Shown: one piece after another, positions 42,802-51,247 of the stretch
How positions within the stretch are numbered: position 1 is the first letter of the stretch
How the letters are laid out: every line of letters starts with the position of its first letter
Source of the DNA: Planococcus sp. CP5-4_YE
Lineage (GTDB): Bacteria > Bacillota > Bacilli > Bacillales_A > Planococcaceae
Direction: 5' to 3'
NCBI RefSeq assembly: GCF_019042655.1
Contig: NZ_JAHPZO010000013.1
Coordinates: forward strand, 22,318 to 86,317
Length of the DNA stretch: 64,000 bases
The notes under the pieces: model-generated
The model's input: only the letters and a program-made list of their open reading frames with translations
What the model was told of the DNA's origin: nothing
The model's database searches: none
Position numbers and translations under genes: made by a program

Positions 42802-43266
42802 TCACCCCTTGTACGCCATCTTCACAAAATCGTATTGCCCGCCGTTTGTCGCCTGAACAAAAGATTCCACTTTTCTAAATCCAAGCTTTTCATATAAGCT
42901 TATGGCCCGTTGATTGAACGCCGCTACTGATAAAGTAATGTTTTTCGGGCGGTACCTTGTTTCGGCGAACCGCAAGCCCGCCGCCAAGAATGCCGCACCG
43001 TTGCCTTTACCGGTCAACTCCGGTTTCATTCCCAGCCCGATATCCACCGTATCCTTATCGGGTCGTTGAAAGCTGTAAAATCCGATGAGTTCATTGCGGG
43101 AAAGAACCACAAAATACACACCCTCGCGCTTTTCAGGATCCAAAAACTCCTCTAAATCCTCCGGGTCTGCCTCCATATCATAAAAGGAATATTCTCCTTG
43201 GTAACGCCAGTTTGCCGCAATATTTTCCGCTTGCTCCTGCGTCATCGCTTGAAAAGTATAATCCAT
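42802..43266 (-). CDS. GNAT acetyltransferase
   Basis: 154 residues. Motif VDIGLGMKPELTGKGNGAAFLAAGL (about 73-97, discontinuous pattern G-K-G-N-G-A) and QRAISLYEKLGFR. The N-terminus YTFQAMTQEQAENIAANWRY recalls acetyltransferases annotated on chromosomal loci in Bacillus. Second of three GNATs in tandem. Confidence 0.82.
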   Translation of the reverse strand: MDYTFQAMTQEQAENIAANWRYQGEYSFYDMEADPEDLEEFLDPEKREGVYFVVLSRNELIGFYSFQRPDKDTVDIGLGMKPELTGKGNGAAFLAAGLRFAETRYRPKNITLSVAAFNQRAISLYEKLGFRKVESFVQATNGGQYDFVKMAYKG

Positions 43267-43296
43267 CCTTTTTTCACCTCTCGATTCCGGAATCCT

Positions 43297-43791
43297 TCAT
43301 GTTGACCAGTACATTTTCCCTTCACGCTCACCCAAGCTAGTGAAGCCCGCTTTTTCCAAAACCCTGGCCGATCCTGCATTATTAGGGTCGCAGCTCGCAA
43401 TAATGCGCTCAATTCCCTCTATCTTAAGCCCCCATTCAACAATTGCTTTGGCCATTTCCGTCGCATAGCCATGGCCTTCATAAGCGGGAACGATGCTATA
43501 GCCCAATTCGATTTCTTTTGGATTGTCGGTGCTTCGCCGGAAGCCCATATCCCCGATGACGCGCTGGTCTTGCTTATGGATAATGAGCCCTTCCCATTCG
43601 TTTTCCTCTGGGAAATGCCGGTACCGCTGAATTTTGTAGGGAAGAATTTCTTTATAGGTTTCGCTTGGGTACCCACTAGCTACCGGATAGCCTGTTGCCC
43701 GTTCCAGCTCGTCCCTAGTCGAAGTCGCGGCTTGCATCATGTCTGTCGTGAAAGTCATCAACTCTAACCTATCTGTATAGAGATGTGGCAT
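43297..43791 (-). CDS. GNAT acetyltransferase, RimJ/RimL type
   Basis: 164 residues. N-terminal YTDRLELMTFTTDM, acetyl-CoA segment ELGYSIVPAYEGHGYATEMA (about 94-113) and NNAGSARVLEKAGFTSLG. Third of three tandem GNAT genes. Its own GGAGGAT-type site precedes the ATG. Confidence 0.85.
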   Translation of the reverse strand: MPHLYTDRLELMTFTTDMMQAATSTRDELERATGYPVASGYPSETYKEILPYKIQRYRHFPEENEWEGLIIHKQDQRVIGDMGFRRSTDNPKEIELGYSIVPAYEGHGYATEMAKAIVEWGLKIEGIERIIASCDPNNAGSARVLEKAGFTSLGEREGKMYWST

Positions 43792-43851
43792 TTTTCATCC
43801 TCCTTCAATTTTTCAAGATTTTATTCAAAGACTACCAACGCAACCAACCCT

Positions 43852-45099
43852 TCACTGAACATACACTTCCTCTTCCAAGTCTTTCTCTTCTTCAAAAAAC
43901 TCGGCTTTTCCTGGTTTCGTGACAAAGAACGCCAACATGACAGCTCCTGCAAGCATAATTACTGCTAAAGCGCCAATCGTAATCCTTAGTGAAATGAAAT
44001 CCGCAAGAAGGCCGATTCCCAACAGAAAAACGATTTGCAAGGTACTTTGAAACAGCTGGAAGATGCTTGTGATGCGCCCCATCAACGCCACGGGAATATT
44101 GTTTTGATAAAAAGTCGCAATGCCGGCGTTCATGAAGACGATGAAAAAACCTAAAATCAAAAAGCCAATCATGACCGAAATGAAGGACCAAGAAAACGCA
44201 TAGACCACGTAGCCAATTGTCGTTAAGATCAAGCCATACACCATCATCGATCTGATAGAGATTTTAGCGGAAAATGCCGATAGCAATAGGCCTCCGCTCA
44301 CCGAACCTATGCCGGTGAGGCTGATCAATAAGCTGTAGTCGAGTTCCGACAAGCCGATCACTTGCTGGGTAAAGACCACTTCCTGCGCATCCATTGCGAA
44401 AGAAAAGATAAGGACAGTGGTGAAGCCCAGATAAACGAAAGTGATGTATTTATTTCGCGCGATGAAATCCTTCACGACCTTAAAATCGCTGATCACTTGG
44501 GAAACGGTCAACGATGGGATGGATGCACGGTCGATGTCTTCCAGTTTCGGAAGCTGTACGACCAATAACGCGGACAGCACAAAGAGTAGGGCATTGATCC
44601 ACAAGGTCGTCTCGACCGCACTGCTAAGAATCAGTACGCCGCCGATTGACGGGCCGATAATGAAAGCACCGGAAGACGTAAACGACTGAATCGAGTTGAA
44701 CCGTTTCCGCTTCTCTTTTGACACCAGCATCGTAATATACGTCACGGAAGAAGGGCCGAAAAAGGATTTCGCAATGCTCAGGAAAACCAAAATAATGTAA
44801 ATGACGAGAACATCAGGAGCCAGCGGAATCAGCGCAATGAATCCAGCCCTTAACAGGTAAGTAAAGATGATAACCGATTTCTTGCTTCGGTAATCGATGA
44901 AACTGCCTGTCCAAAGCTTCGTCAGGATATTGACGATCGGCCCTACAATCCACAACCCAGCGACAGCCGCAGCCGATCCCGTCATTTGATAAACGATGAT
45001 ATTGATCGCTACTAAATAGATGAAGTCCCCGATGCCTGCGATTCCAAGTGACAGCAAGAGAACCGCTGGATCTTTCCACCCTTTTAGTTTTTTGTCCAT
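43852..45099 (-). CDS. MFS-type multidrug exporter
   Basis: 415 residues with about 12 helices. Starts MDKKLKGWKDPAVLLLSLGIAG, with the MFS loop-2/3-like FIDYRSKKSVIIFTYLLRAGF. Resembles MFS permeases of the macrolide-efflux (MefA/MdtH-like) group. The acidic C-terminal tail EEEKDLEEEVYVQ is unusual. Downstream three GNATs and an ANT-like gene, upstream a methyltransferase: a drug-handling neighbourhood. Confidence 0.85.
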   Translation of the reverse strand: MDKKLKGWKDPAVLLLSLGIAGIGDFIYLVAINIIVYQMTGSAAAVAGLWIVGPIVNILTKLWTGSFIDYRSKKSVIIFTYLLRAGFIALIPLAPDVLVIYIILVFLSIAKSFFGPSSVTYITMLVSKEKRKRFNSIQSFTSSGAFIIGPSIGGVLILSSAVETTLWINALLFVLSALLVVQLPKLEDIDRASIPSLTVSQVISDFKVVKDFIARNKYITFVYLGFTTVLIFSFAMDAQEVVFTQQVIGLSELDYSLLISLTGIGSVSGGLLLSAFSAKISIRSMMVYGLILTTIGYVVYAFSWSFISVMIGFLILGFFIVFMNAGIATFYQNNIPVALMGRITSIFQLFQSTLQIVFLLGIGLLADFISLRITIGALAVIMLAGAVMLAFFVTKPGKAEFFEEEKDLEEEVYVQ

Positions 45100-45137
45100 C
45101 CTACTTCCCCTTTCCGCTGAGCTGATTGCTTAGAACC

Positions 45138-45845
45138 TTATTGGTTAACTGCTTTTACAATCAAAAAGTTTGGCGCTTTCATCAAACGTCCGTACCTCAC
45201 CGCGTCCAGCTCTTTGAACTTTTGTGTCGGCTTCGGTTCAATGATATCTGCCACCGAAAAATGCTGAAGCGTTTTTGTTAAGATATCGCCAAGCGGCCTT
45301 CTGAAAAACGGGACTTCATAGACTTTTCCTTCCTTTTTCCATGTGTCCACGATCAATTCAGTTGAGAAGTATTCCATATCACGTGACAACTTAATATCGG
45401 TGAACGGATGATGGACCGAGAACAGCAACTCGCCTCCAGGTTTTAATATGCGGCGGAACTCTTTGAATGTGAACTCCCAGTCTTCGATGTAATGCAGCGT
45501 CAACGAACTGACGATGTAATCGAACATTCCTTCTTCGAAAGGCAAAGCATCCGCCAAATCCAAACACATGACTTCCGCTCTCTCTCCTATACGCCTTTTT
45601 GCAGCCGCAGCCATTTCTGGACTCATATCCACTGCGCTTACCTGGGCTCCTCTACCCACCAATTGTCCTGTGTACCACCCTGCTGCGCACCCGGCGTCCA
45701 ATATTCTTTTTCCGCTCAAGTCCTCAGGCAACTGGGCAAGCATGGCCGGTCTTTCGTACTCACTATTGTATAAATTCTGTGTGTCTGTCGAATGTTCATA
45801 TGCGCCAGCAAGATTATTGAAGGTTTCTTTGATTCGATTTTTCAT
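45138..45845 (-). CDS. Class I SAM-dependent methyltransferase
   Basis: 235 residues. Motif I ILDAGCAAGWYTGQL (about 46-60), acidic VSAVDMSPEM, MCLDLADALPF, YIVSSLTLHYIEDW, and LKPGGELLFSVHHPF. Ubiquinone/UbiE-like fold; acceptor unknown. The C-terminus has an HxF/FSV segment typical of YafE/YdaC-like enzymes. First gene of the accessory minus-strand run 41.5-45.8 kb. Confidence 0.88.
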   Translation of the reverse strand: MKNRIKETFNNLAGAYEHSTDTQNLYNSEYERPAMLAQLPEDLSGKRILDAGCAAGWYTGQLVGRGAQVSAVDMSPEMAAAAKRRIGERAEVMCLDLADALPFEEGMFDYIVSSLTLHYIEDWEFTFKEFRRILKPGGELLFSVHHPFTDIKLSRDMEYFSTELIVDTWKKEGKVYEVPFFRRPLGDILTKTLQHFSVADIIEPKPTQKFKELDAVRYGRLMKAPNFLIVKAVNQ

Positions 45846-45956
45846 GATTCACTACTCCTTCATATTCCAAAGATTATTATACCAATAATTCCCACAAATT
45901 ATTTAAAATAATTGAATGTTGTGTCTTTCCTAAATTTCTTAAGACATTCTCCAATA

Positions 45957-45987
45957 AAAAAAGACATCCACATGGAATGTCTTTTCA
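45957..45987 (-). terminator. Rho-independent terminator of rrf2-2
   Basis: AAAAGACAT / ATGTCTTTT hairpin, overlapping the stop codon of the Rrf2 gene, with a long T run on the minus strand. Confidence 0.8.
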
Positions 45988-46419
45988 CTGAATATGTTCT
46001 TTCGCTTCAATATCTTTCACGATGTCTTCAAGCGTTAAGTTCTGGAACACTTTTTCCATCGCCGACTGGGCGGCCATGAAGATTGGCTCGATGGTGCTTT
46101 GAATGTTTTTGCCGACTACACAATCAGGGTGCGGCTTGTCATGGATACTAAATAATTCGTTTTCCTCGACTACGTTCACTGCCTTGTAAATATCGAACAG
46201 CGTGATTTCCGATAGCTCTCTCGACAATTTAGCGCCCGCCACTCCTGGCTGCACTTCGATTAATCCTGCTTTTTTCAGCATGCCCATGATCTTTCTGATG
46301 ACTGCTGCGTTAGTGTTGACGCTGCCTGCGAGAAATTCAGAAGAAGAGGCGGTTTCTTTATTCAAATCGATTAACGCCAGTATATGGATTCCGACGGCGA
46401 ATCGGCTGCTGATTGACAT
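45985..46419 (-). CDS. Rrf2-family regulator of the divergent SDR gene
   Basis: 144 residues. Rrf2 winged helix: SSEFLAGSVNTNAAVIRKIMGMLKKAGLI, wing GVAGAKLSREL. One cysteine, in HPDCVVG near residue 100, fits YwnA-like single-Cys redox sensors. It is divergent from a quinone-reductase-like SDR. Three 19-bp TGTAA-N9-TTACA dyads in between are the probable operators. So a thiol-reactive electrophile switch is inferred. Confidence 0.9.
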   Translation of the reverse strand: MSISSRFAVGIHILALIDLNKETASSSEFLAGSVNTNAAVIRKIMGMLKKAGLIEVQPGVAGAKLSRELSEITLFDIYKAVNVVEENELFSIHDKPHPDCVVGKNIQSTIEPIFMAAQSAMEKVFQNLTLEDIVKDIEAKEHIQ

Positions 46420-46461
46420 GTTGAGCCCTCCATTGCTTATTTATGTTGTGATGCCACATGA

Positions 46462-46480
46462 TGTAATTGTTCTGGTTACA
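46462..46480. promoter_or_regulatory. Rrf2 operator 1 (perfect)
   Basis: TGTAA-N9-TTACA, within the rrf2 promoter (about 45 bases upstream of its start). Confidence 0.65.
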
Positions 46481-46525
46481 AGTAATTGTATCAAATTTTA
46501 AGCTGAAAATATATTAAATCCAACC

Positions 46526-46544
46526 TGTTGACAAGATGGTTACA
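46526..46544. promoter_or_regulatory. Rrf2 operator 2 (half degenerate)
   Basis: TGTTG-N9-TTACA, overlapping the -35 box of the SDR promoter. Confidence 0.55.
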
Positions 46545-46556
46545 AGTGAATAAACT
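46528..46556 (+). promoter_or_regulatory. Promoter of the SDR gene
   Basis: TTGACA (46528-46533), 17-base spacer, TAAACT (46551-46556). It is bracketed by operators 2 and 3. Confidence 0.6.
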
Positions 46557-46561
46557 AAACA

Positions 46562-46580
46562 TGTAATCGATATAGTTACA
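46562..46580. promoter_or_regulatory. Rrf2 operator 3 (perfect)
   Basis: TGTAA-N9-TTACA, covering the expected transcription start of the SDR gene. Confidence 0.65.
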
Positions 46581-46607
46581 AGATAAAATGAACAGGAGGA
46601 ATTATTG

Positions 46608-47465
46608 ATGAAAATTTTGGTAACAGGAGCTACAGGAAAACTGGGCTCAAAAGTGGTGGCGTCTTTATTGAAACAAGTACCCGCTGGCGATCTTGCCGTA
46701 AGCGTCCGCAATCCCGAAAAAGCTGAAGACCTGCGTGCTCAAGGCGTCGACGTTCGACACGGTGATTTCGATGCTCCGGAAACATTGGATCAAGCTTTTC
46801 AAGAAATTGACCGATTATTGATCATATCAACCGACGGCGATAACGAAACAAGAATCCGCCAGCACGAGAATGCGGTTCATGCCGCTGAGCGCGCAGGCGT
46901 TAAGTTTATCGCCTATACAAGCCTCGCCAATGCGACAGAAAGCCAAAACCTGATGGCCCCGCCGCATGTAGCGACAGAAGCCACCATCATCAAAACGGGC
47001 ATCCCTTACGCCTTCCTTCGCAATAATTGGTATTTGGAAAACGAAATGGGCAGCATCCAAGCTGCAGAAGCAGGTGCGCCTTGGGTCACTTCGGCCGGAG
47101 AAGGAAAAGTCGGCTGGGCTTTGCAGCAGGATTATGCAGACGCAGCTGTCGCTGTATTGACTGGCAGAGGCCATGAAAACAAGACCTACGAACTCTCAGG
47201 TCCTTTGCTAACACAGGAACAACTAGCTTCAGCACTTAGTGACGTGTTGGATAAACCAGTTTCAGTGAAGCAAGTAAGCGACGAAGAATACGCAGAGGTG
47301 ATGAAAGGTGCCGGCGTGCCGGACTTCGCCATCCCAATCGTCGTCGGCATCCAGGAAAGCATCCGCAACGGTTCGCTCGAAGTCGCAAACAGCGATTTTG
47401 AACAAGTGCTTGGCCGCCCGCTAACACCGATCAACGATGGCCTCGCACAGCTGGTTTCAAAATAA
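46608..47465 (+). CDS. NAD(P)H:quinone oxidoreductase-like SDR (QorB type)
   Basis: 285 residues. N-terminal VTGATGKLGSKVVASLLKQ, AVSVRNPEKAEDLRAQGVDV and the FAYTSLAN-like strand (VKFIAYTSLANATESQ) match the QorB/YtfG group, which reduces quinones by NADPH. C-terminal substrate region with YELSGPLLTQEQLASAL. ATG at 46608 with AGGAGG nine bases upstream. Target of the divergent Rrf2 regulator by position and operators. Confidence 0.88.
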   Translation: MKILVTGATGKLGSKVVASLLKQVPAGDLAVSVRNPEKAEDLRAQGVDVRHGDFDAPETLDQAFQEIDRLLIISTDGDNETRIRQHENAVHAAERAGVKFIAYTSLANATESQNLMAPPHVATEATIIKTGIPYAFLRNNWYLENEMGSIQAAEAGAPWVTSAGEGKVGWALQQDYADAAVAVLTGRGHENKTYELSGPLLTQEQLASALSDVLDKPVSVKQVSDEEYAEVMKGAGVPDFAIPIVVGIQESIRNGSLEVANSDFEQVLGRPLTPINDGLAQLVSK

Positions 47466-47476
47466 AAAACAATACA

Positions 47477-47513
47477 AAAAACGGAGCTGATCTTGTCGAT
47501 CGGCTCCGTTTCT
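47477..47513. terminator. Bidirectional terminator
   Basis: AAACGGAGC / GCTCCGTTT with an inner GATC / GATC pairing, between the SDR gene and the convergent peptidase gene. Confidence 0.85.
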
Positions 47514-47519
47514 TATTTA

Positions 47520-49151
47520 TTATTGTTGAGCTGCCAGCTCGGCTTCAAACTGTTCTTTCAACTCGATCAATGCTGTTCTGTTTGCTGAGAGATCTTGTGG
47601 ATATCGTGCTAAAACGACATCGATCAAGTTCGCTTTTTCCCTCGGAGAGAATCCCCCAGTCACAGCATGCTCGCCTTCTAACACGCCGTAGTAGCCTTTG
47701 AGTGGCTGGCCAATTTCAACCTGGTTTGCTAACTCCGATACTTCGGCAAAGACCTTTTTGCTCCAAGCGCGCTCCCATTCTCCAGCTGAATCAACACCCA
47801 TTTTTGCATATTTCACTGCTTCGGAAACGTCTGTAAACAATAAATCCTGAGTAACGTAACTATAAGAATTTGATAAACCTGTCATGCTCTCTGGATTGAC
47901 GAGCCTCAGCTCATTCTGTCGATAAAGGTTCGTATTGTCGTAGTCTCCTATCTCTCTATACAGGCTCGCAATCCGATGGTTGGCCGTTTCTAAATTAGGA
48001 GCGGTTTCTGCAATTTCCAGAAAAATCTTCAACGCTTCTTCCGGCTTTCCATGTTGGTATTCTAACAAATCTGCCCTTTTCCACAAATCACTCAACTGCT
48101 CAAAACTAGCAAAAAACTCAGCTTCGTAATTTTCTAGAATTTTTCCGGTTACTTTTTTAAAACTTGATTCAAACGTAGAATGTTCCATTTCCGCAAAAAT
48201 TCTCAGAAGAATACCTTCTCCCTTCCCATTTACCAAGAATTCTACAAAAGCACGGCTTTGAGTATAAGGATTATAGGGATCGGACAAATGATTTTCCCAG
48301 CCACCCGGGTGCTCCAGTTTTTCAAAGGCAGCATATTTAATCGGGTAATCCGGATCAAATGGCAGTGCCTGATCTTTTTCCGACAAATAAGTAGCTACGC
48401 CTTCCGCAAACCATACGGGAATTTCAGAACTATATATCCCTCGCTCCTCCGCGATGCTGTAAAACAAATGATGCGTATATTCATGAACGGCCGACACCTC
48501 GTCGATCGGTAGTGGCAAGTGGATCGTCTGGTCATGTTCTTTGTAAAACCCGCTGTACTCCGCCTGAATCGTTTCCCGAATCGGCATATCGAGATTTTCT
48601 CCATAGAGAACGAAAGAAACTGGGGCGTCGGTTTCACCGCCCAACTCACGCTCCAATTGCGGATGATTGGTTTCCACAAGGTCCACCAGCTGTTCCATTT
48701 CTTCTAACGGCTCGCTTCCCGGCGCAAAATAGAAGGTGATTCCATTGAGTTCTTTTGAATCCAGTGTAGCTAAATTAATGGAACCGTCATCACCTGTGAT
48801 CAGTCGGCGGTAATAAGTTAACTTTTCTCCAGGCGTCAGCTCTGTTGCTTCGGTCATGTCATATTCGACATCATAGAGCAGAAAATTTGTACCGAATAAA
48901 AAAAGTGTGAAAATCCAGAACAACATGGAAGAAGCTATCAGAAAGACAGCATTCGTTATTTTTTTCTTGCTATCCCCCGCTTTTGCAATCCAGACAATCG
49001 CCAACACAATGCCCGCGATTACGAAGACACTTGCGCCAAGCCAGGCAACCAAGCTTTGCCCTACATCCAAATACAGCAGCAAAACTGCGAATCCAGCCGT
49101 CAGCAAAAACAAACCGAGTAAGCTCAAAACAATATTTTTAACTATGTGCAT
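47520..49151 (-). CDS. Membrane-anchored gluzincin (peptidase MA-like)
   Basis: 543 residues. Three N-terminal helices (about 5-29, 35-55, 68-90), then an extracytoplasmic domain with zinc motif H-E-Y-T-H (AVHEYTHHLFYS) and a downstream glutamate in WFAEGVATYLSE, fitting peptidase MA-like gluzincins. The C-terminal part has TPR-like helices (KPEEALKIFLEIAETAPN). Substrate unknown. The last gene of the long minus-strand run. N-terminal helices and the zinc motif suggest extracellular proteolysis next to the membrane. Confidence 0.82.
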   Translation of the reverse strand: MHIVKNIVLSLLGLFLLTAGFAVLLLYLDVGQSLVAWLGASVFVIAGIVLAIVWIAKAGDSKKKITNAVFLIASSMLFWIFTLFLFGTNFLLYDVEYDMTEATELTPGEKLTYYRRLITGDDGSINLATLDSKELNGITFYFAPGSEPLEEMEQLVDLVETNHPQLERELGGETDAPVSFVLYGENLDMPIRETIQAEYSGFYKEHDQTIHLPLPIDEVSAVHEYTHHLFYSIAEERGIYSSEIPVWFAEGVATYLSEKDQALPFDPDYPIKYAAFEKLEHPGGWENHLSDPYNPYTQSRAFVEFLVNGKGEGILLRIFAEMEHSTFESSFKKVTGKILENYEAEFFASFEQLSDLWKRADLLEYQHGKPEEALKIFLEIAETAPNLETANHRIASLYREIGDYDNTNLYRQNELRLVNPESMTGLSNSYSYVTQDLLFTDVSEAVKYAKMGVDSAGEWERAWSKKVFAEVSELANQVEIGQPLKGYYGVLEGEHAVTGGFSPREKANLIDVVLARYPQDLSANRTALIELKEQFEAELAAQQ

Positions 49152-49160
49152 AAGTCACCT

Positions 49161-49358
49161 CTACTTAGATTGAGTATTCCGGTTTGGTTTCTTCGCAGGT
49201 TTTGGCAAGAAAAAGGCGCTGCTTCCCATGAACCACCCACCTGCTACCGCAAGCGCAGTACCAACAGCTATCGCAAAAGTGGATAAGTATGTGGATATAT
49301 ACATACCTGTCATCAACATTAGTGAGCCTGTGGAAAACATAATCATGGTTTTTGTCAT
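49161..49358 (-). CDS. 65-residue membrane protein
   Basis: Two hydrophobic helices (about 5-24 and 28-48) with a basic tail (KPAKKPNRN). Starts nine bases upstream of the peptidase gene, hence in one transcript. Function unknown; a peptidase partner is possible. Confidence 0.65.
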   Translation of the reverse strand: MTKTMIMFSTGSLMLMTGMYISTYLSTFAIAVGTALAVAGGWFMGSSAFFLPKPAKKPNRNTQSK

Positions 49359-49392
49359 TTCTTACAGCTCCTTCAACAGCTTATCCACCGTT

Positions 49393-49749
49393 TTAGGGAA
49401 CAAGCAGCTCGATTTCGATTGCCAAGCTGCCCCATTCCTGTTCACGTGCTGGCGAATAGAGGGTGTGGATGGATTCCACCCATTTTTCAATATTGTTATC
49501 CACAGTCCCAAATTTCTCAGCGGGAATGTCTTCAAACATTTCCCGAAATGTCGGATATGTGCATAACTTCGTCACTTTCACCGTTAGTTTTTCGTCTTCG
49601 CCGGGCAGTTTCGTAAATTCTATCGTGTCTCCCCGCTTTAATCTTCTTCTCTTCTGATCGTATAGCCTGACTTCCACCGTTTTCTTTCCTGATTGGATTT
49701 GCCGAAAAGGTTCTTTGTAGAGTTTCATTTTATGTTTTATCTTCATCAT
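49393..49749 (-). CDS. ASCH-domain protein
   Basis: 118 residues. ASCH (PUA-like) fold: KMKLYKEPFRQIQSGKKTVEVRLYDQKRRRLKRGDTIEF, with G-K-K-T-V-E-V-R-L as the family core. ASCH proteins bind RNA or modified nucleosides. The domain makes up the whole protein. TAAGGAG site upstream. It sits between a GNAT gene and small membrane gene. Confidence 0.85.
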   Translation of the reverse strand: MMKIKHKMKLYKEPFRQIQSGKKTVEVRLYDQKRRRLKRGDTIEFTKLPGEDEKLTVKVTKLCTYPTFREMFEDIPAEKFGTVDNNIEKWVESIHTLYSPAREQEWGSLAIEIELLVP

Positions 49750-49777
49750 TAAACTCCTTATTTTTAAAAAAGCACAT

Positions 49778-50275
49778 TTATTTTCTATTTCTATATTCCA
49801 TCAACCAATTTCCCCCGCTGTTTATCCTCTTTACTTTCACAAACCCACACTTTTCATAGCAACGAATCGCTCTTAGATTGGAAACCGCGGAATCTAACAC
49901 CACTCTATCCGTGGATAAGGCATTAAGATGGTTCAAGAATTTTTTCACCATAACCGTCCCAATTCCTTGATTGAAAAGAGCTGGATTTCCGATGAATTGA
50001 TCGATGCCCTGCACATTTAATGCAAGCGGATAGCCATATTCTAGTTGAATTTCTTCAGCTAATTGATCAGCTAATTGATAATGCTGCATAAAGCCAATAG
50101 GTTCGCCATTTCGCTCCACAATATACGGGTGGATAGGCACCTGCCCATCAATTCTCGGCCCGTATTTCTTTATCACTTGTTGGATTGTGAAAGGTGAATT
50201 CACATCTCCAAAAAATTCCAGTACTTCTCTCATGCTGAGCCACTTAGCCATTACCGAAAAATCTTCTTCGTTCAT
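49778..50275 (-). CDS. AAC(6')-type aminoglycoside N-acetyltransferase-like GNAT
   Basis: 165 residues from the first ATG. The GIDQFIGNPALFNQGIGTVMV stretch (about 94-114, read with a gap) and NGEPIGFMQHYQL match AAC(6')-type GNATs, which acetylate aminoglycosides. The N-terminus is odd: homology to the family's first strand (FELSIRKM) lies upstream of the ATG in the same frame, but no ATG, GTG or TTG precedes it before a stop. Only an ATA at 50308, with a GGTGGGG site, could serve. So the gene may use a rare start or have lost its start. Drug spectrum is unknown. Confidence 0.72.
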   Translation of the reverse strand: MNEEDFSVMAKWLSMREVLEFFGDVNSPFTIQQVIKKYGPRIDGQVPIHPYIVERNGEPIGFMQHYQLADQLAEEIQLEYGYPLALNVQGIDQFIGNPALFNQGIGTVMVKKFLNHLNALSTDRVVLDSAVSNLRAIRCYEKCGFVKVKRINSGGNWLMEYRNRK

Positions 50276-50377
50276 CTTTCTAATGGAAAGTTCAAATACA
50301 GGATCTATGGCTGACGCCCCACCTTCTCCATTTTACTTAAATTCACAAAACTTACTTTAAAACTGGCATTAAAACAC

Positions 50378-51217
50378 TTAAATCTTTAAAAGGCAAGTTC
50401 CTATACTTTTTTGTAGCTGCATTAAATCAGACTCATGATTAATCTTCACATAAAAACTTTTCAGGAATTTTTTACAATTAGCATATAAATACCAATAGTT
50501 TTCTTCTGGCAGTTGATCTTTTTGCTTTTCCAAGTCACAAGGCACGCTTTCTATATAGCCTTGCATCACTTTATGCGGCAAGCCTTGCTTTAAACTTCCC
50601 AATAGAGGAACCACGATTCTTTCTTCTTCATCATGGATGTATATGTAGTCAGCTATAAACACTTTATTCCATAAGGCATTTGTTATCTCTAAACGATCAT
50701 CCATTGTAATCTTTTTATTTTTTATAAGTTCATCAAAGGTATCCGCAATATGGGCTATGCTATGCGCCCACCCTTTATCAACGACAAATCCCCTCAAGTC
50801 TTTTTCGAGAGTTATATAGGAAGTTAATTGATCCTTCACTTCGAAAATTAACTCTCTTGAAAGAAAATCTTTCTGGTTGTCTGAGTGCAGAATGAGCGCT
50901 ATTAACAAACTGGTGAACGACCTCGTAAAAACGCTGTCTGTTCCGGATTCCCCTATCCCTTTGAACAGCATTTGTTCGTTTAAACAAGACTTGAGCATCT
51001 CGCTCAATATGTCCGCTTCTATTTCATCTCCCAAAACCAGATCACAGAATGCACCGTATATCAGCTTATCGCGCAGCTCACTGTCTGTGGAGCCAATATG
51101 TACCATCATTGATTTAATTAATACCAATTCATCTTCTTTATCCCAGCCTTGTTTATCTATTAATGTCTTCTTTAACAAGTTCGCTTCTAATGGAACCACA
51201 TTATTTAAGCTGGCCAT
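50378..51217 (-). CDS. DUF2785 protein
   Basis: 279 residues, all-helical. The family motif RGFVVDKGWAHSIAHIADTFDELI (discontinuous core K-G-W-A-H-S-I-A-H) is clear near 145-168. Members are found in Bacilli and have no known function. It follows the GNAT-aminotransferase fusion gene after 30 bases, so it is probably transcribed with it. Confidence 0.85.
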   Translation of the reverse strand: MASLNNVVPLEANLLKKTLIDKQGWDKEDELVLIKSMMVHIGSTDSELRDKLIYGAFCDLVLGDEIEADILSEMLKSCLNEQMLFKGIGESGTDSVFTRSFTSLLIALILHSDNQKDFLSRELIFEVKDQLTSYITLEKDLRGFVVDKGWAHSIAHIADTFDELIKNKKITMDDRLEITNALWNKVFIADYIYIHDEEERIVVPLLGSLKQGLPHKVMQGYIESVPCDLEKQKDQLPEENYWYLYANCKKFLKSFYVKINHESDLMQLQKSIGTCLLKI

Positions 51218-51247
51218 AATTCAACTCCATTTTCATCAGTAATTAAA

